Source of the DNA: Motilibacter aurantiacus
GTDB lineage: Bacteria; Actinomycetota; Actinomycetes; Motilibacterales; Motilibacteraceae
Assembly: GCF_011250645.1 (NCBI RefSeq)
Contig: NZ_JAANNO010000014.1
Coordinates: forward strand, 1-38,556
DNA: 38,556 nt
Reading direction: 5' to 3'
Shown: piece after piece, positions 32,901 to 38,556 of the stretch
How the letters are laid out: each line of letters begins with the position of its first letter
How positions within the stretch are numbered: the first letter of the stretch is position 1
The notes under the pieces: model-generated
Databases searched by the model: none
Seen by the model: only the letters and a program-made list of their open reading frames with translations
What the model was told of the DNA's origin: nothing
Translations under genes and position numbers: made by a program

Positions 32901-33342
32901 CTTCACCGGCTGGGCGCTCTTCGGGGTGAACGCCGCGGCACCGCTGGTCGACGACAAGGTGCGTCACCGGGCCGCCCCCGAGCGCAAGGACCCCGACGCC
33001 TGGCTGCGCGTCGAGTTCCGCGCGCACGTCGACACGCTCGAGCTGCAAGCCCCGACGACGCTCGTCGCGGGATCCTCGGCCCCCGTGTCGGCGACGACGG
33101 TGCAGGACGGCCGCCGGGTGCCGGTCGCGTACCCGGTCTCGGCCGACTGGGCCGGCTCGCGCGAGCTGCTCGTCGGGGACCCCGACGACGTCCGCTCGCG
33201 ACACGTCGCCGTGCTCGACCCGTCGACGGGGAAGCTCACCGCCCTGAAGCCGGGTTCGTTCGACCTCTCGGTGACGGTCAACGGCACCACCCGCAGCGTG
33301 CGGGTGTCCGTGGCCGCCGCGGCCCTGCGCCCGGCCGCCTGA
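29911..33342 (+). CDS. exported phosphodiester glycosidase (NAGPA) - metallophosphoesterase fusion
   Basis: 1143 residues from a TTG at 29911. This start has AGGAG 6 bases upstream and gives a clean signal peptide (LRLPVPRVIAAAILSPALVF to AYA, about residue 28). ATGs at 29857 and 29893 would add Cys-rich residues. Domain 1 (about 60-400) is NAGPA-like, with VNGDFFDIND (about 126) and VLNLDGGGSSTML (about 361). Beta-rich Ig-like and carbohydrate-binding-like parts follow (about 400-745). Domain 2 is a calcineurin-like phosphoesterase with LSDVQF (about 780), NGDFLD (815), PGNHE (848), MGHHP (920) and a final Ig-like part. The usual DxH is DVQ here. The protein probably acts outside the cell on phosphodiester-linked sugars. 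Confidence 0.88.
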   Translation: MLRLPVPRVIAAAILSPALVFSASPAYAAAVPAAGSGSSSAADLPDTALAPAGRAIVTDREETVVAPGVTHTAFDRIDARGWIRGDVLVADLDEDRVTVDYLNPGTVSGRAVLSQQAARAGAVAGVNGDFFDINDTGAPLGVGLGRGTGLVNAPSTGHNDAATIGADGLGRIAQVFLQGSAATDQGDRVSLANLNSPGVNAGGVGLYTAAWGAAPRTRVIDGVPTVREVLVRDGVVVSNGPVGATPLAADELALVGREAGAAALAAFSVGERVDVSYGPRSDAGDLAVAISGNKQLVRDGALLPVDDVDLHPRTAIGFSADGRRMILVTIDGRQADSRGMTERELGTFVRDLGADDVLNLDGGGSSTMLARTPGDAAPEVVNSPSDGGERLTPNGLGLLVAPGSGTLTGLHVEPVVEDDRSDRVLAGLSRVLRASGHDETYSPVPTEVRWHASPTTDAYVAPGADNTVVVTGRRPGDVAIEASGKRARDVVGVADLVVLGAPVRLTTSVPQVSLNGAGAAGTFEVHGYDEDGFSTWVEPRDVTLSYDADVVRVEAAGKGFRVTALRADDAAAVTVTVAGLSTTVPVTTGLQSIVVDPMDDLAPWMANRAPATTGSAISTAPGRTGGNAIALDYSLTSSTATRAAYLQARSAIALPGTPQRIGAWVLGDGSGAWLRGNIFDAAGGAAKTIDFASSVNWTGWRYVEATVPAGLQAPFRFQRLYAVETAPTRQYSGRIVVDDLTVKVARAVSVPAAPRLVDPVVVTDGSVQDGKRWSFAVLSDVQFTADAPESELVKQARRTIRETLAARPEFLVINGDFLDRAFADDVTLAKRVLDEEIGDRLPYYYVPGNHEASGPGTIVEWSKVFGPGYRTFDENGTRFVLLDTSLGTLRGGGFEQIVMLRQALDSAKADPGVRSVVVMGHHPVDDPLPTKNSQLADRKEAQMLVDWLAGFRASTGKGAAYVASHAGVFGASRADGVLLPLLGNAGKGPSSAPDAGGFTGWALFGVNAAAPLVDDKVRHRAAPERKDPDAWLRVEFRAHVDTLELQAPTTLVAGSSAPVSATTVQDGRRVPVAYPVSADWAGSRELLVGDPDDVRSRHVAVLDPSTGKLTALKPGSFDLSVTVNGTTRSVRVSVAAAALRPAA

Positions 33343-33356
33343 CCCGCACTCCAGCA

Positions 33357-33393
33357 CGAAGGGGCCGCTTCCGGTGAGGAAGCGGCCCCTTCG
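33357..33393. terminator. strong bidirectional terminator
   Basis: A perfect 16-bp stem (33357-33372 with 33378-33393; core AGGGGCCGCTTCC) closes a GGTGA loop between the converging phosphodiesterase and carboxypeptidase genes. Confidence 0.9.
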
Positions 33394-33449
33394 CGTGCCG
33401 TCCGGCTCGGACGCCGGACCGGTGCCTCGACGCCGGCGAGGCGATCCCG

Positions 33450-36400
33450 TCACCGCCGCAGCGGTGAGCCTCCTCCACCCAGCAGGTGCTGCACGGCGCG
33501 CCCGACGAGGTCGGCGCGGGCCTGCGCGTCGGCGAGCTGCTCGATGCCGAAGCCGAAGAGGGCGGTGTCCTCGGTGAGGACGGTCGCGGTGTCACCGCCG
33601 ACGCCGACCGAGCGCTCCCAGCCCCCCGTCGCCGGCGGGCTGCCCGCCGGCGGGCCCTGCACGGACCAGGCGCCCAGCCCGGACTCGAAGCCCTCCTGCT
33701 GCGACGGCCCGGCGGTCGTCGTCAGGCGGGTGTCGTCGAGCAGGACGCCGAAGCCGCCGGTGAAGGGGTCGCTCACGTAGCTGACCGTGACCTCCACCTG
33801 CTGCCCCGCGTACGCCGACAGGTCGAAGGAGAGGTCCTCCCAGCCGCCGGTCGAGCCGGTGAGGGAGTTCCACGACCCGCTCGTGCCGGTCGGCTGGCAG
33901 GGGTTGCCCGGGGTGAGGTAGTGCGTCAGCCACGGGTGCTCGTCGAGCAGGAAGCCGACTTCGCACTCGATCGGCACGTCGTCCGAGGTAGCGCCGCCCT
34001 GGTCGGCCAGCGTCGTCCAGTTCTGCTGGCCGACCGTGCGGGCCTCGACGAGCACGTGGTCGTACCCGAGCTCGGTGTCGACGGAGAAGGCTGCGGCGAA
34101 GGCCGGCTGCTGCGCCGCGCTGATCCCGGTGAGGTCGTACGTCCGGGTCAGCCGGGTGTACGTGTCGTCCGTGTGGAACGCCGCCACCGCGTACTCGCCC
34201 TCGCGTGGCAGCAGCGGGCTGACCGCGCCGAGGTACCGGGCGCCCGCCCGGCTCTCGCCGAACTGCGGGAACTCCTCGACGGGGAGAACCTCGCTCAGCG
34301 GGGTGAAGGCCCCGGGCTCGTCGACCGGGTTGTCGACCGTGGCCGGCCCGCCGAAGGTGCCGGAGAACCCGGCGAAGGGGCTGCCGGGCAGGCCGCCCAC
34401 ACCGGACGCGGCGTCGAGCGGGACGCGCGAGTCGGCTCCCAGGTAGTACTGGGTGAAGTCGTCGGCGAGCAGCAGGCAGTCGTCGCGCAGGCTGGTCGTG
34501 ACGACGCAGTCGCCCTCCGGGTCGCCGTTGATCCCGTAGTAGATGCCGCCGATGGTGGAGCCGAGGAAGCCGTAGTACGCCGCCGTCTCGCCGGAGTGCA
34601 GGAGCTTGCCGCCCTCGTTGAGGAAGTCCCGGACGGCGATCGTCAGGTACTGCTGGCGCTCGGCGACCTGGGCATCGGGGTAGTTGGCGTTGCCGATGCG
34701 GGTCAGCGCGTCCTCGGGGTCCATCGTGAGCCGGTTGTCACCGAGGTACCACAGCACCGCGTCGTAGTGGCCGAGGACGGCAAGGTCGTGCGGCACGCCC
34801 TGGGCGTCCACGTCCCAGGTGTCCGCGGCGATCCCGTTGGCCGCCAGGGCGGCGACGTGCTCGTCGAGGTACTTGGGCGCCGTCACGGAAGCCGGGTACG
34901 TCGGGTTCACGCCCCGGTAGTCCTCGTTGGCGATGACAAGAACCCGGTTTCCGGTGTCCTGCGCGACCGTGTAGGTGAACGACTCGCTCTTGGAGTTGCC
35001 CTCCCCGCGCCCGCGGAAGTGCACCGTCACCCGGTCACCGGGCTTGGCCCCGCGTACCTCGGCGCGGTACTCCGCGTAGTAGTCGTTGTTCTCCCAGCCG
35101 TAGCGCTCGCCGCCCTCCCACTCGGTCGCGGCGACCTCGTAGCGCGGGCCGCGGCCGTTGATGCGGTACTCCATCGTGATGTCGCGGAGCGCCCGCTTGG
35201 CCACGACGCCCACGGTCTGCGGGTCGCCGTACGACACGCTGAAGGTGTCGACGCGGAAGTTCTCGGCGGTCCGGCCGACGACGGACACCGGGTCGTCCGG
35301 GTCGAGCGCCGACTCCGCGACCGCCAGCGCGAAGGGGACGTTCTTCTCGAACTCGGCCTGCACCAGCTCCTCGTCGTCCGGGAAGATGAAGCCGCTCTCG
35401 CAGTCGGCCGGGTCCCACTCGTCGTCGGGCACGGAGGCCGAGGCCGCCTCGCAGGTGGACATCTCCGGGGTGAAGCCGAGCGTCCCGTGTGCCTCCTGCG
35501 CGTGGGTGTCGGTGTCACCGTTGGTGGTGTAGAGCTCGGCCGACAGGTCGGGGTCGTAGCCCGGCACCGCCGGGTTCGCGTCGTCGCCGACCATGGCCTC
35601 GTAGAGCACGTCGTCCGGCCCAGGGGTCGCGACCTGCCAGCCGATGCCGTGCAGAAGCAGCTGCGCGGCCGAGTGGTAGTTCACGAGGAACTGCGCGCTG
35701 AGGCGGCCGAAGAGCGCGTCGAGCGCCTGGGTCTCCGGCTCCGAGGCGGGAGACGGGCCACGGTAGGTGTCCACCTGCGGGAACGGCGACGACCCCTCGT
35801 TGTCGTAGCCCCAGCGGGTCGGGAAGTTGCGGTTGAGGTCGACGCCGTCGGCCGCGGAGACCTGCCCGTCGCCGTCGTTGTCGCGCAGGTTCTTGCGCCA
35901 GAGCCGCTGCCCCTCCTCGAACGTCCAGTCGTAGCCGTCCGGGTTGGCGACCGGGATGAACCACATCTCCGTGCGGTTCACCAGCCGGCGGATCTCGGGG
36001 TCGGTGTCGTAGCCGGTGAGGACGTGGTCGAGCAGCCGGCGGATCATCTCCGGTGTGATCCACTCGCGCGCGTGCTGGGCGCCGAGGAAGATCGTGGTCG
36101 GCTCGCTGCCGTCGGGCCGGGTGGAGGCGTTGCGCCCCACCTTCACGGCGACGATGTCCTGGCCCTTGACCGACCTGCCGATGCTCACGAGCTTCGTGAT
36201 CCGGGGATGGGCCGCCGCCTGCTGTTCCATCTCCTCCTTGAGCCCGCCCGGGCCGGAGTACTTGCGGAACACCTCGTAGTCGGCCGCCGCGAGCGAGGCG
36301 CGCTGCGCGACCGTCTCGCCCTCGATGAGCTTGGGCGCGAGCTCGAGCCCCTGCTCGGCAAGCTCCTCGACCTGCGCCCCCGACAGCGTCGCCTCGACGC

Positions 36401-36620
36401 TCACCTTGCCCGCGGCGCCGCTGGCCGAGGCCACCTCCAGGTCGTGCCGGTCGACCCCGAGGTCCAGCAGCGCGCGCAGGTCGGCGCGGTCGACCACGCC
36501 GGAGTAGACGTCCAGCCGGTCCGTGCTCGGCGCCCGGGCGGCGGCGCCGCTCGGCGCGGCCATGGCCACCGAGGCCGTGAGAGTCAGGGCGGCCAGAGCC
36601 GCGGCGGTACGTCGGTGCAC
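33450..36620 (-). CDS. secreted M14-family zinc carboxypeptidase
   Basis: 1056 residues, GTG start with AGGGGG upstream. A signal peptide covers about residues 1-30 (AAALAALTLTASVAMA). A propeptide-like part (35-110) precedes the M14 catalytic domain (about 115-450). The zinc ligands are His183 and Glu186 in GAQHAREWITPEM and His316 in LVNYHSAAQ. Arg/Asn substrate residues lie in VDLNRNFPTRWG, and Glu386 in FTPEM is the catalytic base. The following ~600 residues are immune-inhibitor-like and beta-rich (VLVIANEDYRG, LLHSGETAAYYG, STGGWEDLSFDLSAYAGQQVEVTVSYVSDP). It removes C-terminal residues from peptides outside the cell. It is convergent with the phosphodiesterase gene. Confidence 0.93.
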   Translation of the reverse strand: MHRRTAAALAALTLTASVAMAAPSGAAARAPSTDRLDVYSGVVDRADLRALLDLGVDRHDLEVASASGAAGKVSVEATLSGAQVEELAEQGLELAPKLIEGETVAQRASLAAADYEVFRKYSGPGGLKEEMEQQAAAHPRITKLVSIGRSVKGQDIVAVKVGRNASTRPDGSEPTTIFLGAQHAREWITPEMIRRLLDHVLTGYDTDPEIRRLVNRTEMWFIPVANPDGYDWTFEEGQRLWRKNLRDNDGDGQVSAADGVDLNRNFPTRWGYDNEGSSPFPQVDTYRGPSPASEPETQALDALFGRLSAQFLVNYHSAAQLLLHGIGWQVATPGPDDVLYEAMVGDDANPAVPGYDPDLSAELYTTNGDTDTHAQEAHGTLGFTPEMSTCEAASASVPDDEWDPADCESGFIFPDDEELVQAEFEKNVPFALAVAESALDPDDPVSVVGRTAENFRVDTFSVSYGDPQTVGVVAKRALRDITMEYRINGRGPRYEVAATEWEGGERYGWENNDYYAEYRAEVRGAKPGDRVTVHFRGRGEGNSKSESFTYTVAQDTGNRVLVIANEDYRGVNPTYPASVTAPKYLDEHVAALAANGIAADTWDVDAQGVPHDLAVLGHYDAVLWYLGDNRLTMDPEDALTRIGNANYPDAQVAERQQYLTIAVRDFLNEGGKLLHSGETAAYYGFLGSTIGGIYYGINGDPEGDCVVTTSLRDDCLLLADDFTQYYLGADSRVPLDAASGVGGLPGSPFAGFSGTFGGPATVDNPVDEPGAFTPLSEVLPVEEFPQFGESRAGARYLGAVSPLLPREGEYAVAAFHTDDTYTRLTRTYDLTGISAAQQPAFAAAFSVDTELGYDHVLVEARTVGQQNWTTLADQGGATSDDVPIECEVGFLLDEHPWLTHYLTPGNPCQPTGTSGSWNSLTGSTGGWEDLSFDLSAYAGQQVEVTVSYVSDPFTGGFGVLLDDTRLTTTAGPSQQEGFESGLGAWSVQGPPAGSPPATGGWERSVGVGGDTATVLTEDTALFGFGIEQLADAQARADLVGRAVQHLLGGGGSPLRR

Positions 36621-36843
36621 GTTTCCCCCTACCTGGTGCGATCATCGGACAGGTCACGGTTCTCCCGCGGTGTCTGCGGTGTCAATGGCCGTTGCCCCGG
36701 GCTGTCACCTCCCGCGCGGGCGAGGCGAGGTGACGGCCGGCCCGGGGCGCGAGGGCGGGGCGGGAAAAGGGCCCTCCGGTAGCCTCGTCGCCGGGAGCGC
36801 GTCGCCCCCGGCGATCCCGTCGCTGGCCGAGTCGGGCTCCTGT

Positions 36844-36916
36844 GGGCCGCTAGCTCAATTGGCAGAGCAGCGGACTTTTAATCCGCGGGTTCAGGGTTCG
36901 ATCCCCTGGCGGCCCA
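36844..36916 (+). tRNA. tRNA-Lys (anticodon TTT)
   Basis: 73 bases. The acceptor arms GGGCCGC (36844-36850) and GCGGCCC (36909-36915) pair perfectly, with A36916 as discriminator. The D arm is GCTC...GAGC, the anticodon stem GCGGA/TCCGC encloses CTTTTAA (anticodon TTT, Lys AAA/AAG), and the T arm is CAGGG-TTCGATC-CCCTG. The CCA end is not encoded. Confidence 0.97.
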
Positions 36917-37186
36917 CTCCGCTCGTCCTCTGCCGGTGCCGGAACGCCGGCGCGCATCGAGCGGCCGTTGCGGCACGCGGTCTCCCGGGCTCCACCGCGG
37001 CGGAGTTCGACCGTGCGGCAGGCATTCAGCCCGACGACGAGGCGCTCGGCGAAAGCATTGCGACCACGGGCCGCGTCGTGCTCTGGTAGGACTCCACGGG
37101 TGCGGACCGGCCGCCGGGAGACCGACGACTCGACCGGGGGCGCGGCGGAAGGCCGGACGATCACCGCATCCGGACGAGGAGGGGCC
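36917..37186. other. intergenic region after tRNA-Lys
   Basis: 270 bp. Except for the AGGAGG ribosome site of the next gene (37177-37182), I see no ORF, hairpin or repeat I would support. tRNA-adjacent DNA is a common integration site, but no att-like duplication is visible within the window. Confidence 0.4.
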
Positions 37187-38556
37187 GTGTACGCCCGCAC
37201 CACCGTCAGGCCGGCACGAGCAGCGCACCATCGGCCCCGCCTCCGCCTTCTCGGCACGTCGGTCGCGGTCGCGCTGGCCGCGCTCGCGGTGCCCGCGGTG
37301 CCCGCGGTCGCGGCCGCCCCCGACCCGGGCGTCCTCGTCGCGGGCATCCCACCGGAGGTGACGGCCCCCGAGCTCGGCCCACCGACCCTCAGCGACGCGT
37401 ACGGCGACGAGGCGGCCGGCCGGCCGGGGACGGCGGCGTGCCCGTTCCCCGCGGTGCTGACCGGCCTGGTCGGCACGGTGAGCGGGTACGTCCGCACCGT
37501 CGGCGTCGCCTGCCGCCGGGTCGTCGTCGAGGACGGGCGCGCGAGCCTCGGCGGCCAGTTCCTCGCGGGCACCCTCGTCGCCGACGTGCCGGGCACGGGG
37601 GCCGGCTCGGTCTGCCCCGACGGCTCCCTCGTCGTGGGGTTCGAGGCCAGGGCCACGACGCGCATCGACGAGCTCACGCTGGTCTGCGCCCCGCTGCACA
37701 GCGACGGGACGCTCGGCGCGCGCACGGCCACGCGGCCCCTCGGGGTCGGCGAGGGGCCGGTGCGCGAGCCGGTCCAGTGCGCGCCCGGCTCGATCGCCAC
37801 GGGCATCGACGGACGATCCGCCGCGGGGCTGGAGTTCTTCCGGCTCGTGTGCCGGCAACTGACCTTCGGCGACATGGAGCCCTCGCCCGCAGACCCGGGC
37901 AACCTCGCCTGGCCGCTCGCGACGGACATCAGCACGACGGGCCGCGCCACCGGCTACGTCGACGCCCCCGGCCAGGCCCGCTGGTACCGCTTCGCCGTCC
38001 GGCCGGACAGCACCGTCACCGTGCGCCTGCCCGGGCCGCCCGCCAACTTCGACGTGACACTGTTCAGCGACATCGGCGAGGCGTTCGAGCAGATGTACGC
38101 CGACGGCACCGGCTCCGTGGACGACCTGACCCGGCTGAGCGCGGAGTTCGCCGGGGACGCCTTCAGCCCGTCGGTGTTCAGCCCGTCGGTCTTCTCGCCC
38201 TCGGTCTTCAGCCCGTCCGTCTTCAGCCCCTCGGTGTTCTCGCCGTCCGTGTTCTCGCCGTCGGTGTTCTCCCCGTCCGTGTTCTCCCCTTCGGTGTTCT
38301 TCCCGTCGGTGTTCAGCCCGGCGGTCTTCTCCCCCTCGGTCTTCAGCCCGTCCTTCTTCAGCCCCTCGGTGTTCTCCCCGGCCGTGTTCGCGCCTTCGGT
38401 GTTCTTCCCTTCGGTGTTCAGCCCGTCCGTCTTCAGCCCCTCGGTGTTCACGCCGTCCGTGTTCTCGCCGTCGGTGTTCTCCCCGTCCGTGTTCTCGCCT
38501 TCGGTGTTCTTCCCTTCGGTGTTCAGCCCGTCGGTCTTCTCGCCCTCGGTCTTCAG
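37187..38556 (+). CDS. exported repeat protein: three C-X23-C modules, PPC-like domain, FSPSV repeats (3' end outside window)
   Basis: GTG start with AGGAGG 4 bases upstream; the frame stays open to the window end (456 codons). A signal peptide (about 1-43; LLGTSVAVALAALAVPAVPA) comes first. Three modules follow, each with two Cys exactly 24 apart: 85/109, 143/167 and 198/222, with a pattern like CPxGxxVxG...LxLxC. Residues 255-296 (GYVDAPGQARWYRFAVRPDS) resemble a bacterial pre-peptidase C-terminal domain. From residue 326 the sequence is an unbroken tandem of FSPSV-type pentapeptides. It is surely secreted or surface-bound; what follows the repeats is unknown. Confidence 0.85.
   Translation, partial: MYARTTVRPARAAHHRPRLRLLGTSVAVALAALAVPAVPAVAAAPDPGVLVAGIPPEVTAPELGPPTLSDAYGDEAAGRPGTAACPFPAVLTGLVGTVSGYVRTVGVACRRVVVEDGRASLGGQFLAGTLVADVPGTGAGSVCPDGSLVVGFEARATTRIDELTLVCAPLHSDGTLGARTATRPLGVGEGPVREPVQCAPGSIATGIDGRSAAGLEFFRLVCRQLTFGDMEPSPADPGNLAWPLATDISTTGRATGYVDAPGQARWYRFAVRPDSTVTVRLPGPPANFDVTLFSDIGEAFEQMYADGTGSVDDLTRLSAEFAGDAFSPSVFSPSVFSPSVFSPSVFSPSVFSPSVFSPSVFSPSVFSPSVFFPSVFSPAVFSPSVFSPSFFSPSVFSPAVFAPSVFFPSVFSPSVFSPSVFTPSVFSPSVFSPSVFSPSVFFPSVFSPSVFSPSVF
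38162..38556 (+). repeat. 15-bp tandem array encoding FSPSV pentapeptides
   Basis: 26 full 15-bp units plus a partial one run to the window end, all in the reading frame of the exported protein. Phe1 and Pro3 never change. Ser2 varies to Phe, Ala or Thr, Ser4 to Ala and Val5 to Phe in a few units. Ser codons alternate AGC/TCG/TCC. Units 4-13 (38207-38356) match units 18-27 (38417 onward) closely, giving a 210-bp higher-order period. Confidence 0.93.

Noticed and set aside
33357-33393. Terminal inverted repeat of an insertion sequence
   Set aside because: The arms close on each other with a 5-base loop between convergent stops, and no transposase is present; it is a terminator.
33486-36782. 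1098-codon plus-strand frame opposite the carboxypeptidase
   Set aside because: The minus strand encodes a complete M14 enzyme with zinc ligands and signal peptide; the antisense translation has no recognisable domain.
36844-36916. tRNA-associated integration site (att)
   Set aside because: No integrase and no duplicated tRNA 3' end are visible in the window.
37954-38451. Minus-strand ORF of NTEGL/KTDGL-type pentapeptide repeats
   Set aside because: It is the exact antisense of the FSPSV array. The plus-strand frame has a start, ribosome site and signal peptide and stays open past the window.
38162-38556. CRISPR-like or regulatory DNA repeat array
   Set aside because: Units are 15 bp without spacers, all in one reading frame, and vary at synonymous positions, so it is protein-coding.

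Overview
The window is chromosomal DNA of very high G+C with the gene style of an actinomycete (Actinomycetota): many GTG starts, ATGA/GTGA stop-start overlaps, AGGAGG-type ribosome sites, a HrcA-type CIRCE element before an hsp20 gene, and families common in that phylum (HspR-like MerR, DUF2243/CtaG pairs, maleylpyruvate-isomerase-like DinB proteins). I cannot assign a genus. No insertion sequence, prophage or CRISPR array is visible.

Positions 1-10243 hold mostly housekeeping and stress genes: the end of a LuxR-type regulator, a small membrane protein, a hemerythrin-like protein, an MMPL transporter, an MFS exporter with a divergent ArsR regulator, a GNAT acetyltransferase, a 42-residue ORF, a GatB/YqeY protein, a gamma-glutamyltransferase-like enzyme, a DinB-VOC pair and a CIRCE-controlled Hsp20. 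Positions 10309-15461 hold a tightly overlapped DUF2243-CtaG-CYP152 operon, then ArsR-SRPBCC-maleylpyruvate-isomerase-like genes, then a lipoprotein. Positions 15495-19445 (minus) form a glycan block: HspR-like MerR regulator, family 4 glycosyltransferase, small membrane protein and glycogen-debranching-type glucosidase.

Positions 19624-27714 hold a STAS protein and, convergent with it, a complete three-gene SMC-like cassette jetA-jetB-jetC (Wadjet/MksBEF family) with ATGA overlaps. The nuclease gene jetD is absent from both flanks. A DHA2-type MFS exporter lies upstream behind a strong terminator.

Positions 27972-29665 contain a minus-strand coding region broken by about nine changes of frame. 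After it come a large exported two-enzyme protein (phosphodiester glycosidase plus metallophosphoesterase), a strong bidirectional terminator, a secreted M14 zinc carboxypeptidase, tRNA-Lys(TTT), and the start of an exported protein that runs off the window. That last protein has three C-X23-C modules and at least 26 tandem FSPSV pentapeptides.

The most notable items are the jetABC cassette without jetD, the C-X23-C/FSPSV surface protein, the heavily frameshifted locus, and several regulatory sites readable from sequence (CIRCE, CRP/GlxR-like palindrome, ArsR repeat operators).
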